From positions 720,932,310-720,996,309 of the forward strand of contig CM054057.1 in the NCBI GenBank assembly GCA_028641055.1: 64,000 nt of DNA. The letters are read 5' to 3'. The position numbers were made by a program, and so were the translations under genes. Below are positions 1-12,800 of this stretch, piece after piece (position 1 is the first letter of the stretch; each line of letters starts with the position of its first letter). The notes below the pieces were generated by a model. It ran no database searches. It was given only the letters and a program-made list of their open reading frames with translations, and was not told where the DNA came from. This DNA comes from Alopecurus myosuroides (taxonomy: Eukaryota > Streptophyta > Magnoliopsida > Poales > Poaceae).

Positions 1-247
1 TAAGGCACACGTTGTAAGCATAAATTGTGTTGAAAAACGGAAATAGCATTGGCACCATACGTACCATCTCATATCTGGCCACATTTGTCCACGTCAAACG
101 AGTCACGTATGGCACTCCAATGTACTCGTCTATTGTGGGTAGAAGCTCACACGGGTGGTCCTCATCGTCATCAAGATCAGCTCTCTGGGAGAAGATGATG
201 GAAGAGTCGAATGGGTCATCCTCATCCATGGACTGCTGATCCGTGGA

Positions 248-1472
248 CTACTCATCAGTCCCGGGATCTGGGTCAGTTTCATTGCTTGTAGTATCGACGT
301 GGTCGTACAAGTAGTGCCTGCGACACATGTCGAACTTGGACACCTTGACGGTGAGCAAGGCGTCGCCGTCGTAACTGAAGAGGAGGAAACTGCCGCGCTT
401 CAGGAAGTAATATTGGGCAAACTGGTCCCAGCCGCGCCCGAGGAAAATGCGGCCAGCTGCATCGAACAGCACATCCATGTCCCAGTTCTTGCTACTCGGA
501 TCGTCCGCCTCACGCAGCTTAAGTTGACGTGGTTCACGGCCCTTCAGCAACTCCGCAAACTTCTTAGGCAGCACCTGCAGCAATATGAAAGTTAAATAGA
601 TAGAAAAGAGTGCTTACTAGAAATAAGGTTACTGTTTGATGATGGATGAGTACTATAGAAAATGTAAACAAGTAGTACCGAGTAATCAGTTATACTAAAT
701 CTTAGTTGAGCAATGAGGGTGTTTGCCACATTATTTCAAAAAGATGAACTTTCAGTGGGAGCTAAAATGTACCATATCGAGTGAACATATTCATGAAGAG
801 CAATTGAGCTACTTCAACCCATCTACTAGACCTTAATTTGATTCACAAATTTAACTAGCTACAGGCTCATAGCTCAGACACTATGTCAGACTAAATAACT
901 GAAGTGGTGGTGTGGGTCGATGAAGTGTACCAGTTTGTCCGATGTAGCGTCTGGTACGAGGGAGTAGAACTCAAAGTCTGCCAACTCCATCTTAACAGAT
1001 CCCTCTGTTCATCATATAATAGAAATGCAAATCAATTTCTGGCTACATATATAATCGAGAATTAACATTTTGGTGATACAGTCCACGTACTGAATGCCGC
1101 GTTGTATTGCAAACGGCAACTGCTCAGGTCGAACATCTTTACTGTGATGACATTGCGGCCGTCGTAACTGCAGATCAGAATAAAGCCTCTCTGCAGTTTG
1201 TAGGTCCGGGCGAAACACTCCCAGCCGCACTTGAGGAACATGCGGCCAGTGTTGTCGAACCACACATCAATGTCCCACGTGGTGCTACGCCGATGGCCGA
1301 CCTCAAGCAGCTTCAGTGCACGGGGTTTACGGTCCCCCAGCAAGTCTGCGAACTTCTTAGGCAGTGACTACAGCAGAGGATAGAGCAATCCATGAACATC
1401 AGTTTACCTATCTGACTGAAATGACAACTAAACTGAGTACAATACCTGTTTGTCCGATTCGCAGTCCATCAT
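248..1472 (-). CDS. Two-domain B3 (REM-like) DNA-binding protein
   Basis: Predicted plant-specific nuclear DNA-binding protein. My model, read on the minus strand, joins 1472-1446, 1367-1091, 1004-931 and 574-248. All junctions are GT-AG and the phases match (27+277+74+327 bp, 234 codons plus stop). The first B3 domain covers SLPKKFADLLGDRKP through WDIDVWFD, GWECFARTY and FILICSYDG. The second covers FYSLVPDATSDKL through VLPKKFAELLKG, WDMDVLFD, GWDQFAQYY and FLLFSYDG. The two domains align end to end, so the gene arose by internal duplication. The tail is acidic (ETDPDPGTDE). The first exon (MMDCESDKQ) is short, so domain 1 lacks the usual first strand; the start is the weakest part of the model. 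Either half could instead be a separate gene. B3 family assignment is firm; target and function are unknown. Confidence 0.75.
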
Positions 1473-2279
1473 ATGCAAACCCGCATGTTGATCGTACTAA
1501 AAAGTCTGACTTCAGTTACATTTAGCAGACGTGCCAAAACAGCAGAGGTTAAGAAACATGAAGGTTCACTAGAAATTTAGGACTAAATGCAGTCTAGCAG
1601 CATCATGGTTCAGAGACATTCATACAGGTGCAATTTAAATTTGACATGCATTCAAGAATTTCATGGAAGTACGGAACTTCAGAAAAGAAAATCTACTAGT
1701 ATGTCAAGGAAATGGTGTGCCGACAATCAATTGTACTGCTTTAGGAAATTAATTGAAATAGCTACCGGTCCTAAAAAATGGCTCACATCTATTGTCCTGC
1801 TGAAGAGTAAAAATAGAAATTACTAAAAATAGCTAGTGAACCTAAAAAGGCGTAAAGTGAACTGTACTGCTGAATAGTAAAAAGGGAAATTACTAAAAAT
1901 AGGTACTGGTCCTAGATATGCCAGTGTGAGTACCAGAGGTCTTACTTTCAACATCACTAATTACCTACCTAGAAAAAGGCACACACAACAACAGCTACCA
2001 ACATCAATTGGGCACCTGGAACTATCAAAATTAACATGAAGGTATAGTGCAACATCTCAATCAGATGCATGTAAGTACCATTTACTTTAGTAATAAACGT
2101 GTAGCAGACAAATCAATCATGAATGACATCGAACATAAATACGTGCTACCATCTATATCTAGCACAAGATTTGACATTTCTTTCCTGTCTAGACAAGTAT
2201 GAAACTAGTTACCTTAAAGAAAATTAGTGTTTGAACTGAAATCGTTCTGCAATGCATCCACAAGAGGAGAAGTTCTAAC
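1473..2279 (-). other. Putative first intron of the two-B3 gene
   Basis: AT-rich stretch with no coding signal on either strand. It lies between the first coding exon of the two-B3 gene and a possible leader exon, so it is most simply its 5' intron. Short internal near-repeats occur around 1740-1930 (a motif with ccggtcctaaa and agtaaaaa). Confidence 0.3.
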
Positions 2280-2600
2280 CTGAGTGCCGCCCGCGATGGA
2301 TCAGTGGTGAATCGACGCGCCGTGGGTCAATCTACAGTGCGATGAAGAGACTGGCGAGGACGGCGGTCGCGAGAATGCGGCGGCCCAGAGAGGGATGCTG
2401 ATCGAGGGGAGGCGAGGTCGAGAGATGGACGGCGGTGGCGGCGGCGACGGTGTCGGTGCACTGCGGAAAAAGGGGTTTCTCGGAGCAAATAACTGTAGGT
2501 ACACAAAGAGGAGGAGTGCGAACTTGACGTGACAATACGAGAGGAAGATGATACTTGGGCCCACCTGTAAGTCTGTTACCACAAAAGGTGGGTACATTTC
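2280..2600 (-). promoter_or_regulatory. Possible 5' leader exon and promoter of the two-B3 gene
   Basis: GC-rich on the minus strand with Pro/Ser-rich chance reading frames. It ends in a good donor (CTCAG|GTTAG at 2280/2279). Composition and position fit the untranslated first exon of a grass gene reading leftward into 248-1472. No clear TATA box or in-frame ATG joining to the B3 exons was found. The Helitron end lies about 165 bp further upstream. Confidence 0.3.
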
Positions 2601-2764
2601 CGCGGGGCAGTTGCCATTTTTATGGTTCCTATCTGAACTGCCACCGAGTCGTCTCCCCTCCCCTCCCCTGCTTTCTCCTCTGTTTCTCCACTGCCCTCTT
2701 GATCTTCGTCCTACTCCATGCCATGGAGCAGCCAGACAAATTTTGCACTACTTTTTGTAATTAA

Positions 2765-5700
2765 CTAGCAGGGTGGCCCTCGCAAATGCGAGGGCATCAT
2801 ATTTAGTCTACCAAAGTAACCGACACATAAATTATGATTTTAGTTATCATAGGTTGGCAAAGATACGGGATCTAGAATCAACACAAATATTATGCAAAAA
2901 AATATATCTCCTCCAGATGGAAACATCCTAATCAAGTAGTGACGTAAAATCTAAACTACAATATTCACAACGTGAAAACATCCTTATATTTGTGCACGAA
3001 TTATAATATTAATGACCGGATATTTAATTAGTTCTTAGTTTACGTTGCGATATTGAATTATTATGAAACTGTATTATGAAACCGTATCATTAGAACCGAA
3101 GATAAATTTCTCGCGGATAAAAATATCGACATACCATGTGAGAAGTGGATGCTCATGTTTAGAGGATATTCCTAATGAGACGATAAGAATATTTGTTTTA
3201 ATACCGGGATAAAAGTTTATCATTTTTTGCCATATAAAACATTAAGAAATTTATTCTACTTTATCCTGATCTTTCTCTCTCTTTTTTTTTCATATGTTTT
3301 TAGATATGTGGCTTTGTGATTTTTTCAAAGAATATGTGACCTTTTAGACATTACAAAAACTCAAAATCTGATTCAACGGTAATAAAAATTTGACTACATT
3401 GCCTAAATGTATCTTGTCATGTAAGATGACAGTAACAACGCGCCTGGGATAGTTTTCCTGCATCAGTTTTCTGCTCCATTTTATACATGATGGCAATGCC
3501 ATTTTCTGCAGATTTTAAATAAATATCTGATGATTTTTTTTAGATAAGTGTGTTTGACGTCATAATTATGAACATCTGTGAAGTCGTTATCTACAGTTTA
3601 ATTCTTAAATTTAAACAAAAAAATTCCTTTTAAATTGATTGTGTTATGTGGAGAATATAACAATAGAAATCACACCATCTCATAGGGAAATATGAAGTAA
3701 TTTTCTATAATGTTTTTTACATTTTGAGAACAAAAATGATTCATGTCTCTCTTTCAAACACTTAAGACAAAATTTATCAATGAATTATCTGGCAAAAACG
3801 TTGATTCTTTTTTGTTGACCTAGTGGTGCCATGGTTTCCTGTGCAAGCACATTCATAATTGTTGACCATCGGGCCTCCGTGTCCATCCACATATTGCACA
3901 ATCTATCTCTTCTATATAGCAGTCTTGCTAAATGGTTATAGATAATTGTTCTACAATCCCCAATCTAATTACAAATACTCCAAAGTAATACTACCATTAC
4001 ATATCAAACATCAAATTTTCCCTACGTTCTCAACTCAGCCATTAGCAAATCTGAATCTTCTGACAAAACCATCAACACTTTGTACTAATTTTGTTATACC
4101 ACCAAAATGATTCATGACAAACTCATGATTCATAACTCTTTGTTCAAAATGTTAGGATGAAAACTGACTTCTTTTGTGATAAGATATATATTATTTTATG
4201 AAATTTAGTGCATAGTAACGATATCTCTTATTAAAATTGTATAAGTAATTAGATCTATGTAATTTATTCTACATATCTGAGTCATAATACTAAATTCTTC
4301 CCATTATATTTTTGCATGTCTAGGACACTCATACCAAAGATAAAACCAGATAAAACCGATGTTCCAGATATCTATTGATATTCCGATAAGTCATTCGACT
4401 TATCTGTTTGTCTGGCCGATAACATATATCAACTATATGCAAATAAATCGTCCAATATGCTAATAAACCAACCGATTTAACCCATATATTGGGTCGACTG
4501 ATAAGCTCCTTATTAGCGATATCCCCCACATTGGATAAAACCATTCCATGTTACTTCTTAGAAATAACCCTTTTTGTCGGTGGAGTTTCTCGATATTTTT
4601 AAGGCAGCAACCCACTCTCTCTTGTTCAACTTTACCTATGTGCCGATCACCGAGTCTTTATATTTTTTTTAATGTTTTGTGGTTGATGTGTCCTTTGACA
4701 CCATATACGTTGATAGGCTATAGGCTATCGATCATCTCATGTGTTACCTTGATTTCGGATACATCACCTTTCCAACCATTCCAATTATTGCATAGGAGCG
4801 GAAATTGTGCATGATGCGACCGAGTGATTTTTTCATGGATTGTGCTTTCTTTCCCTGAGCAAGTTTCTTCGATTATGATTTGTAATATGGTATATACTAT
4901 TCGAGAAAAGATTATCACCTATTAACATACCGGTGTATTTCCTTCAGCTCTAATGAAAATATCCCGGTATCCACGTGTTCATGAATCATGAGAACAAATT
5001 AGCATCGTATGTCCAACTTAAACCCACCTGCAGTTAGCACTAAGAAATTGATTGAGAAGAACGGTTGATTTTGGTGCTTAGAAAGATATGTTATATTAAT
5101 TAATTTAAGAACGGATGGAAAGAAATATGACTAAGATGACTTATTGGACTTTGTATTTTGACAGACAATGTACTGTTATAAGCTAGAGAATGTATCGACG
5201 TGCTATAAGCCATGTATAGTTTATACTTCAGTTATTACAACTAAAATCATATGCGTGACACAGGCTGCTAATCGAGAAATCAACGCATCAAGATAGTGTA
5301 AATCATGCATGCATGTTTGTACGATCGTGCACATAGCCCAGGTATTTATTAATCGATTAGCTAAATATACAACCGGCCAGACCATACGGATAAACTATTC
5401 ACAGTCCAATAGAATTAAATATACTATAATGCATGGATGAGAGAACATACAATGCAGAATTTGGGAGTTGGGTAGTATCTACCTTTTTTTTTGAGGGAAG
5501 GTAGTATCTACCTTGTGTAGATCGCTGGACAGCGCCAGGATTTAATCGGCTCTTTTTTTTACCTGGATTTAATCGGCTCCTCGGAGAGTGGGAGCAGAAA
5601 CGGCCTTCGTATGGTGGCCGACCTTTTTTCTGGTTGAGATCCACGGCGATGCAGAGCAGTAGACCGTACTAATTTCTTTCTCCGTCACGGAAATTAGGGT

Positions 5701-5911
5701 AACAAATTGATCGATTCGGTACGTACGTGACTGGGAGTTGATCGCTCGTATGGCCAGGTTCCTTTGTATGCACTGTAACATAAATCCAACGGTTCAGTTT
5801 TTCTCATTTAATAAACGTCAATCAGATCAAAGGGCTGGAATTTTCTTGATGATTTGGCTTAACGCGGTGGCTCTATTAGACTTTCGTATATTGCTTTTAG
5901 TATATAATAGA
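2765..5911 (-). mobile_element. Non-autonomous Helitron-like element
   Basis: On the minus strand the element begins at 5911 with TCTATTATATACTAAAAG, the TC-initial pattern of grass Helitrons, preceded by A. It ends at 2765 with a perfect 9-bp-arm hairpin (GCCCTCGCA / TGCGAGGGC, two-base loop, about 2774-2793), a 6-7-nt spacer and CTAG, followed by T. TC...hairpin...CTRR inserted between A and T is the Helitron signature. The 3.15-kb interior is AT-rich and holds no Rep/helicase frame, so it would depend on a partner. Near 5480-5580 a short phrase (ggatttaatcggctc) and a second one (ggtagtatctacc) each occur twice. The ends were identified by eye; the internal sequence was not recognised. Confidence 0.65.
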
Positions 5912-6026
5912 TGGCTACCAGACCAATGGTGTGTTCAATTTTAGAAAATGTTGGTAAAAAAGTATTCCATTCCCAATTATTTTGGTAAACAGCCGCATTG
6001 ACCGCTTGTAATAATCGCGCCGCTTC

Positions 6027-9000
6027 CAACCCACTCCAAGTAGCTCACTCCACATGCAACACTGCACCTTGTTACCACTGGCCATGGGTGGGAGATGCGT
6101 GATCTGGTTTATTGCCTTCGAACGCGGAAGAAACGGCCGAAAACGTGGATTTCCTTGGCCAACTTGTTGTTTCCCATGCGCAAAGTTGAAAACACGATGC
6201 ATTCCAAGAACCTCACTTCATTTCAACCACATTGCACGTTAGGGATCTCAAAAAGCCGCTTCCATTCTCAAGTTGCCTACCAATCTTACGTCGTAGCCGT
6301 TTTGGGCACTTTCGGTCGAGAATATAGCTTCCTTCCACCTAGGATGCCTGGAAAACTGTAGAGGTGAGAATGTAAGTCACACTTGGCCATGTGGGCCCAC
6401 ACAAAATGCTTGAACCCCATTGCAGGACTTGTATGGTGTCGCCGTTGCGCTGGGTGGCCTCGAACCAACGGACGTTAAACGGGACGATTCTCGCTGCTTC
6501 TCCAGCCTCGACACAATGGCATCCTTCCGACCCACTCCAAGTAGCTCACTCCACATACAACACTGCACCTTGTTACCACTGGCCATGGGCGGGAGATGCG
6601 TGATCTGGTTTATTGCCTTCGAACGCGGAAGGAACGGCCGAAAACGTGGATTTCCTTGGCCAACTTGTTGTTTCCCATGCCCAAAGTTGAAAACATGATG
6701 CATTCCAAGAACCTCACTTCATTTCAACAATATTTCACGTTTGGGATCTCAAAAAGCCGCTTCCATTCTCAAGTTGCCTACCAATCTTACGTTGTAGCCG
6801 TTTTCGGGCACTTTCGGTCGAGAATATAGTTTCCTTCCACCTAGGATGCCTGGAAAACTGTAGAGGTGAGAATGTAAGATACACTTGGCCATGTGGGCCC
6901 ACACAAAATGCTTGACCCCCATTGCAGGACTTGTATGGTGCCGCCGTTGTGCTGGGTGGCCTCGAACCACCGGACGTTAAACGGGACGATTCTCGCCGCT
7001 TCTCCAGCCTCGACACAATGGCATCCTTCCAACCCACTCCAAGTAGCTCACTCCACATGCAACACTGCACCTTGTTACCACTGGCCATGGGTGGGAGATG
7101 CGTGATCTGGTTTATTGCCTTCGAACGCAGAAGGAACGGCCGAAAACGTGGATTTCCTTGGCCAACTTGTTGTTTCCCATGCCCAAAGTTGAAAACATGA
7201 TGCATTCCAAGAACCTCACTTCATTTCAACAACATTGCACGTTTGGGATCTCAAAAAGCCAACTCCATTCTCAAGTTGCCTACCAATCTTACGTCATAGC
7301 CGTTTTCGGGCACTTTCGGTCGAGAATATAGTTTCCTTCCACCTAGGATGCCTGGAAAACTGTAGAGGTGAGAATGTAAGTCACACTTGGCCATGTGGAG
7401 CCACAAAAAATGCTTGAACCGCATTGCAGGACTTGTATGGTGCCGCCGTTGCGCTGGGTGGCGTAGAACCACCGGACGTTAAACGGGACGATTCTCGCCG
7501 CTTCTCCAGCCTCGACACAATGGCATCCTTCCAACCCACTCCAGGTAGCTCACTCCACATGCAACACTGCACCTTGTTACCACTGGCCATGGGTGGGAGA
7601 TGCGTGATCTGGTTTATTGCCTTCGAACGCGGAAGGAACGGCCGAAAACGTGGATTTCCTTGGCCAACTTGTTGTTTCCCATGCCCAAAGTTGAAAACAT
7701 GATGCATTCCAAGAATCTCACTTCATTTCAACAACATTGCACGTTTGGGATCTCAAAAAGCCGCTTCCATTCTACAGTTGCCTACGAATCTTACGTCGTA
7801 GCCGTTTTCGGGCACTTTCGGTCGAGAATATAGTTTCCTTCCACCTAGGATGCCTGGAAAACTGTAGAGGTGAGAATGTAAGTCACACTTGGCCATGTGG
7901 GCCCACAAAAAATGCTTGAACCGCATTGCAGGACTTGTATGGTGCCGCCGTTGCGCTGGGTGGCGTAGAACCACCGGACGTTAAACGGGACGATTCTCGC
8001 CGCTTCTCTAGCCTCGACACAATTCCATCCTTCCAACCCACTCCAAGTAGCTCACTCCACATGCAACACTGCACCTTGTTACCACTGGCCATGGGTGGGA
8101 GATGCGTGATCTGGTTTATTGCCTTCGAACGCGGAAGGAACGGCCGAAAACGTGGATTTCCTTGGCCAACTTGTTGTTTCCCATGCCCAAAGTTGAAAAC
8201 ATGATGCATTCCAAGAACCTCACTTCATTTCAACAACATTGCACGTTTGGGATCTCAAAAAGCCGCTTCTATTCTACAGTTGCCTACCAATCTTACGTCG
8301 TAGCCGTTTTCGGGCACTTTCAGTCGAGAATATAGTTTCCTTCCACCTAGGATGCCTGGAAAACTGTAGAGGTGAGAATGTAAGTCACACTTGGCCATGT
8401 GGGCCCACAAAAAATGCTTGAACCGCATTGCAGGACTTGTATGGTGCCGCCGTTGCGCTGGGTGGCGTAGAACCACCGGACGTTAAACGGGACGATTCTC
8501 ACCGCTTATCTAGCCTCGACACAATTCCATCCTTCCAACCCACTCCAAGTAGCTCACTCCACATAAAATACTGCACCTTGTTACCACTGGCCATGGGTGG
8601 GAGATGCGTGATCTGGTTTATTGCCTTCGACGCGGAAGGAACGGCCGAAAACGTGGATTTCCTTGGCCAACTTGTTGTTTCCCATGCCCAAAGTTGAAAA
8701 CATGATGCATTCCAAGAACCTCACTTCATTTCAACAACATTGCACATTTGGGATCTCAAAAGGCCGCTTCCATTCTCAAGTTGCCTACCAATCTTACGCC
8801 GTAGCCGTTTTCGGGCACTTTCGGTCGAGAATATAGTTTCCTTCCACCTAGGATGCCTGGAAAACTGTAGAGGTGAGAATGTAAGTCACACTTGGCCATG
8901 TGGGCCCATACAAAATGCTTGAACCCCATTGCAGGACTTGTATCGTGCCACCGTTGCGCTGGGTGGCCTCGAACCACCGGACGTTAAACGGGACGATTCT

Positions 9001-9600
9001 CGCCGTTTCTCCAGCCTCGACACAATGGCATCCTTCGAACCTACTCCAAGTAGCTCACTCCACATGCAACACTGCACCTTGTTACCACTGGCCATGGGTG
9101 GGAGATGCGTGATCTGGTTTATTGCCTTCGAACGCGGAAGGACCGACCGAAAACGTGGATTTCCTTGGCCAACTTGTTGTCTCCCATGCCCAAAGTTGAA
9201 AACATGATGCATTCCAAGAACCTCACTTCATTTCAACAACAATGCACGTTTGTGATCTCAAAAAGCCGCTTCCATTCTCAAGTTGCCTACCAATCTTACG
9301 TCGTAGCCGTTTTCGGGCACTTTCGGTCGATAATATAGTTTCCTTCCACCTAGGATGCCTGGAAAACTGTAGAGGTGAGAATGTAAGTCACACTTGGCCA
9401 TGTGGGCCCACACAAAATGCTTGAACCCCATTGCAGAACTTGTATGGTGCCGCCGTTGCGCTGGGTGGCCTCGAACCACCGGACGTTAAACGGGACGATT
9501 CTCGCCGCTTCTCCAGCCTCGACACAATGGTATCCTTCCAACCCACTCCAAGTAGCTCACGTCGTAGCCATTTTCGGGCACTTTCGGTCGAGAATATAGT
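6027..9600. repeat. Tandem array of seven ~502-bp units plus a partial unit
   Basis: The phrase caacccactccaagtagctc recurs near 6027, 6529, 7031, 7532, 8034, 8536, 9038 and 9540, spacings of 501-502 bp. Units differ by scattered substitutions and one-base indels only. The last copy is internally deleted: it jumps from agtagctcac straight to cgtcgtagcc (about 9560). Each unit keeps open frames of 60-108 codons on both strands, and each has donor-like (gtagag|gtgaga) and acceptor-like (ccattgcag|g) sites. Because the copies are so alike, the open frames alone do not prove coding. Not recognised as a named satellite. The array ends about 250 bp before the ATG of the next gene. Confidence 0.9.
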
Positions 9601-9720
9601 TCAATTTGGTGTTCAATTTCAGCCATTTATCTGCAAGAAATATGGAAAGACAACTATACAAAAAGAAACCCTAGATTCGCGCGTGCACCTTGCGTCATAG
9701 GGAGAGCAAAAGGGAAACTC

Positions 9721-9729
9721 CATAAATAG
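9721..9729 (+). promoter_or_regulatory. TATA-like box of the acidic-protein gene
   Basis: cataaatag lies about 120 bp upstream of the ATG at 9851, followed by a C-rich leader typical of a grass 5' UTR. Position and sequence fit a core promoter. The tandem array ends just upstream, so repeat units may lie within the promoter. Confidence 0.5.
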
Positions 9730-9850
9730 ACGGTTTGACGCCACTTCCTTTCTTCCTCCGTCTCCGAAACAACTTTTCCCCAAAAAACGCATCCTCCCCT
9801 CCACTTCCACAGCAAAACCCTCGACGGTTCCCCTGCCCTTCCCATCCGCC

Positions 9851-12800
9851 ATGAAGAGATCACGGGAATGCTTCGACGCCGCGCACGTTCAGGAGGTGGC
9901 TTCTGTCGTCGGCGAGCCGTCTTCTGCTGTCGTCCCAGTCGCGGCCAGCTCTGGCACTGGGGCTGCTGCTTCCGGCGAGGCCACGCCGGTGGACGCGGCG
10001 GTCCGTGATGTCTCTTCGGAGATAGATCGGAAGAAGACGATGAGCGGGGACGGAGAATATGGCCCATCCCATGCCGCCGTACCATCTGACCTCGAGGCGG
10101 CGTACAAGGAGATTGACGACAGCTACGACGAAGCAGCTGAATACGCCATGTGGGGGGACGTCTCCGCCGCTCCGACCGCCGCGCCGACCGCTGCGCCGAC
10201 TGCCGCGCCGTCGGAGGTACATCCCTCTTACAAAACTAGATCTAGTTTTTGTGAACTTGCTACGGTTAGTCTGTGATATCCATGGTTCCTTCAATTGCCC
10301 TCGAGTTCTCGTGATTTGGGTATGAATTGAACTGAAACATTCCTTCAATTTCACATGAATCTACTGTTCTTTCTATCTTAAACTGACGACGAGTTTTAGT
10401 ACCCAAATTTTTATTTCGAAGATATAGCGGCCTTGAATAGATAGAAATTGGGTTTTTGGCTTCAAATGCGGAGTGCTTCGACCTTATCGCCGTAGTTTCG
10501 TTTATCTACTGCCTATGTTCTTCTACTGTGTGTATCGCTGGAAGCCAAAAGACTCATTTCTAGCTTTTTGGTTGTTCACTGGAAGCCAAGAACTCATCCC
10601 TAGCTTTGTGGCTGTTGGCCTATTTTCGTTTTTAGTTTCCTGGTTCCTGGACTCCACCTTGTAACCTGGGTACTGTAAGCTGTGATTTTGCGCTTTGCGC
10701 TGTTTCATGTCAATGGAACAGGGGGGCGACCCCTATTTTTCTAAAAAAAGAAATTCGGTTTTTGATAATTCCCTTGTATTCACAGATAGTGGGAGTAGAT
10801 CGATTTTGCTTTCTAAATCTATTCTTTTATTCCTCAAGTGTTCTTTACATTTTTTCAAATGCCATTTTATAGCTCTAGATGTAATAATTTTAACTGCAAC
10901 TTAATATGTCATGTTGTAATAATTGTATCCCAATTTATGGTGTTACAACCTTTTTTGGGTTGCAATGATCTTCACATTATTTCAACTGCAATTTCATATC
11001 TCATTTTTTACATGCCTTCAATTTCATATCAATGTACATATGATGTATCTTTGATGGAACACAGCCCAATGATTGCGCAATTCTCCCAAAAAAACATTTG
11101 TACTAATGATAATCTGTACTGATCAAACTAGGTGTTTCAGAATTTAGTGATGTAGATAATTCATGGAGTACTAGCCGATAGAGATACTCAAAAGAATATG
11201 TAACATGCATTTTTTCAGAATTCTTTTATTGCTACAAACAACATATACTACGTACCTTCGTTATTTTATACAAGGCCACTAACTTAATTCCTAAATACCA
11301 AGAAAAGAAAGCCAACTTTTAAATAGCATAAACAATTATGTGAATAAACTCTTGTGTTCTGTGCTAATTAAATATTTTGTATGTGTGGCATATTATTCTA
11401 TGGTTGCATGGCACATTCACATCAATGAGCACCATTCTATGTGGTAGAATCGAAATCAATTTCGCTTTGGAAGAGATAGCAGCCTTGTATACATATAAAT
11501 TATATTTTTGATAGTGGCCTTGTATTCAAAGAAAGAGGGAGTAGATCGATTTTAATTTCTAATTTTATTCTTTTATTTCTCAAGTGTTATTTACATTTTT
11601 TCAAATGACATTTTATATCTCATCATGTAATAGTTAGAACTGCAACTTCATATCTAATGTTGAAATAATTGTATACTGTGTTATCATCCTAGATTCTCGT
11701 ATTTATGGTGTTACAACCTTTTTTGGGTTGCAATAATCTTCACATTATTTCAACTGCAATTTCATATCTCATTTTGTACATGCCTTCAATTGCATATCAA
11801 TTCATAGACAGCTTCAATTGCATATCAATGTACATATCATCTCATTTTGGGTTGCAATTCGTTATTTTATACAAGGCCACTAACTTAATTCCTAAATACC
11901 AAGAAAAGAAAGCCAACTTTTAAATAGCAGAAACAATTATGTGATCTCTATTAGTTATGGACGTGTGTTTTTTTATCAACTACCTACATGCAATTTCAAT
12001 ACTTGAAGGGTACCATTCTGAAACTATGAGTGCATGTTCAGTTAGTTGCAGTACAGGACGATTGCTTCAATGTCCAATTATAGGAAAAAGTACAAATAGC
12101 TACTCTTGTAGGATATATCTACTTATAGTAAGTCCAATTTACTACTGGCTCATAACTTAATAAAATACATGCTCTTATTTAGGTGATCCCCTGTTATATC
12201 TCATCATGTAATAATTAGAACTGCAACTTCATATCTAATGTTAAAATAATTGTATAGTGTGTTATCATCCTAGATTCTCGTATTTATGCTGTTACAACCT
12301 TTTTTGGGTTGCAATAATGTTCACATTATTTCAACTGCAATTTCATATCTCATTTTGTACATGCCTTCAATTTCATATCAATTCATAGCCAGCTTCAATT
12401 GCATATCAATGTACATATCATCTCATTTTGGGTTGCAATTCGTTATTTTATACAAGGCCACTGACTTAATTCCTAAATACCAAGAAAAGAAAGCCAACTT
12501 TTAAATAGCAGAAACAATTATGTGAATAAACTTTTGTGTTAAGTGCTAATTAAATATTTTGTATGTGTGGCATATTACTCTATGGTTGCATGGCACATTC
12601 ACATCAATGAGCACCATTCTATGTGGTAGAATCGAAATCAAATTCTCTTTGGAAGAGATAGCGGCCTTGTATACATAGAAATTGTATTTTTGATAGTGGC
12701 CTTGTATTCAAGGAAAGAGGGAGTAGATCGATTTTGATTTCTAATTTTATTCTTTTATTCCTCGAGTCTTATTTACATTTTTTCAAATGCCATTTTATAT

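Noticed and set aside
6420..9331. Repeated 60-108-codon frames in the 502-bp units as genes
   Set aside because: Frames overlap on both strands and repeat with the unit. No recognised domain; coding cannot be told from repetition.
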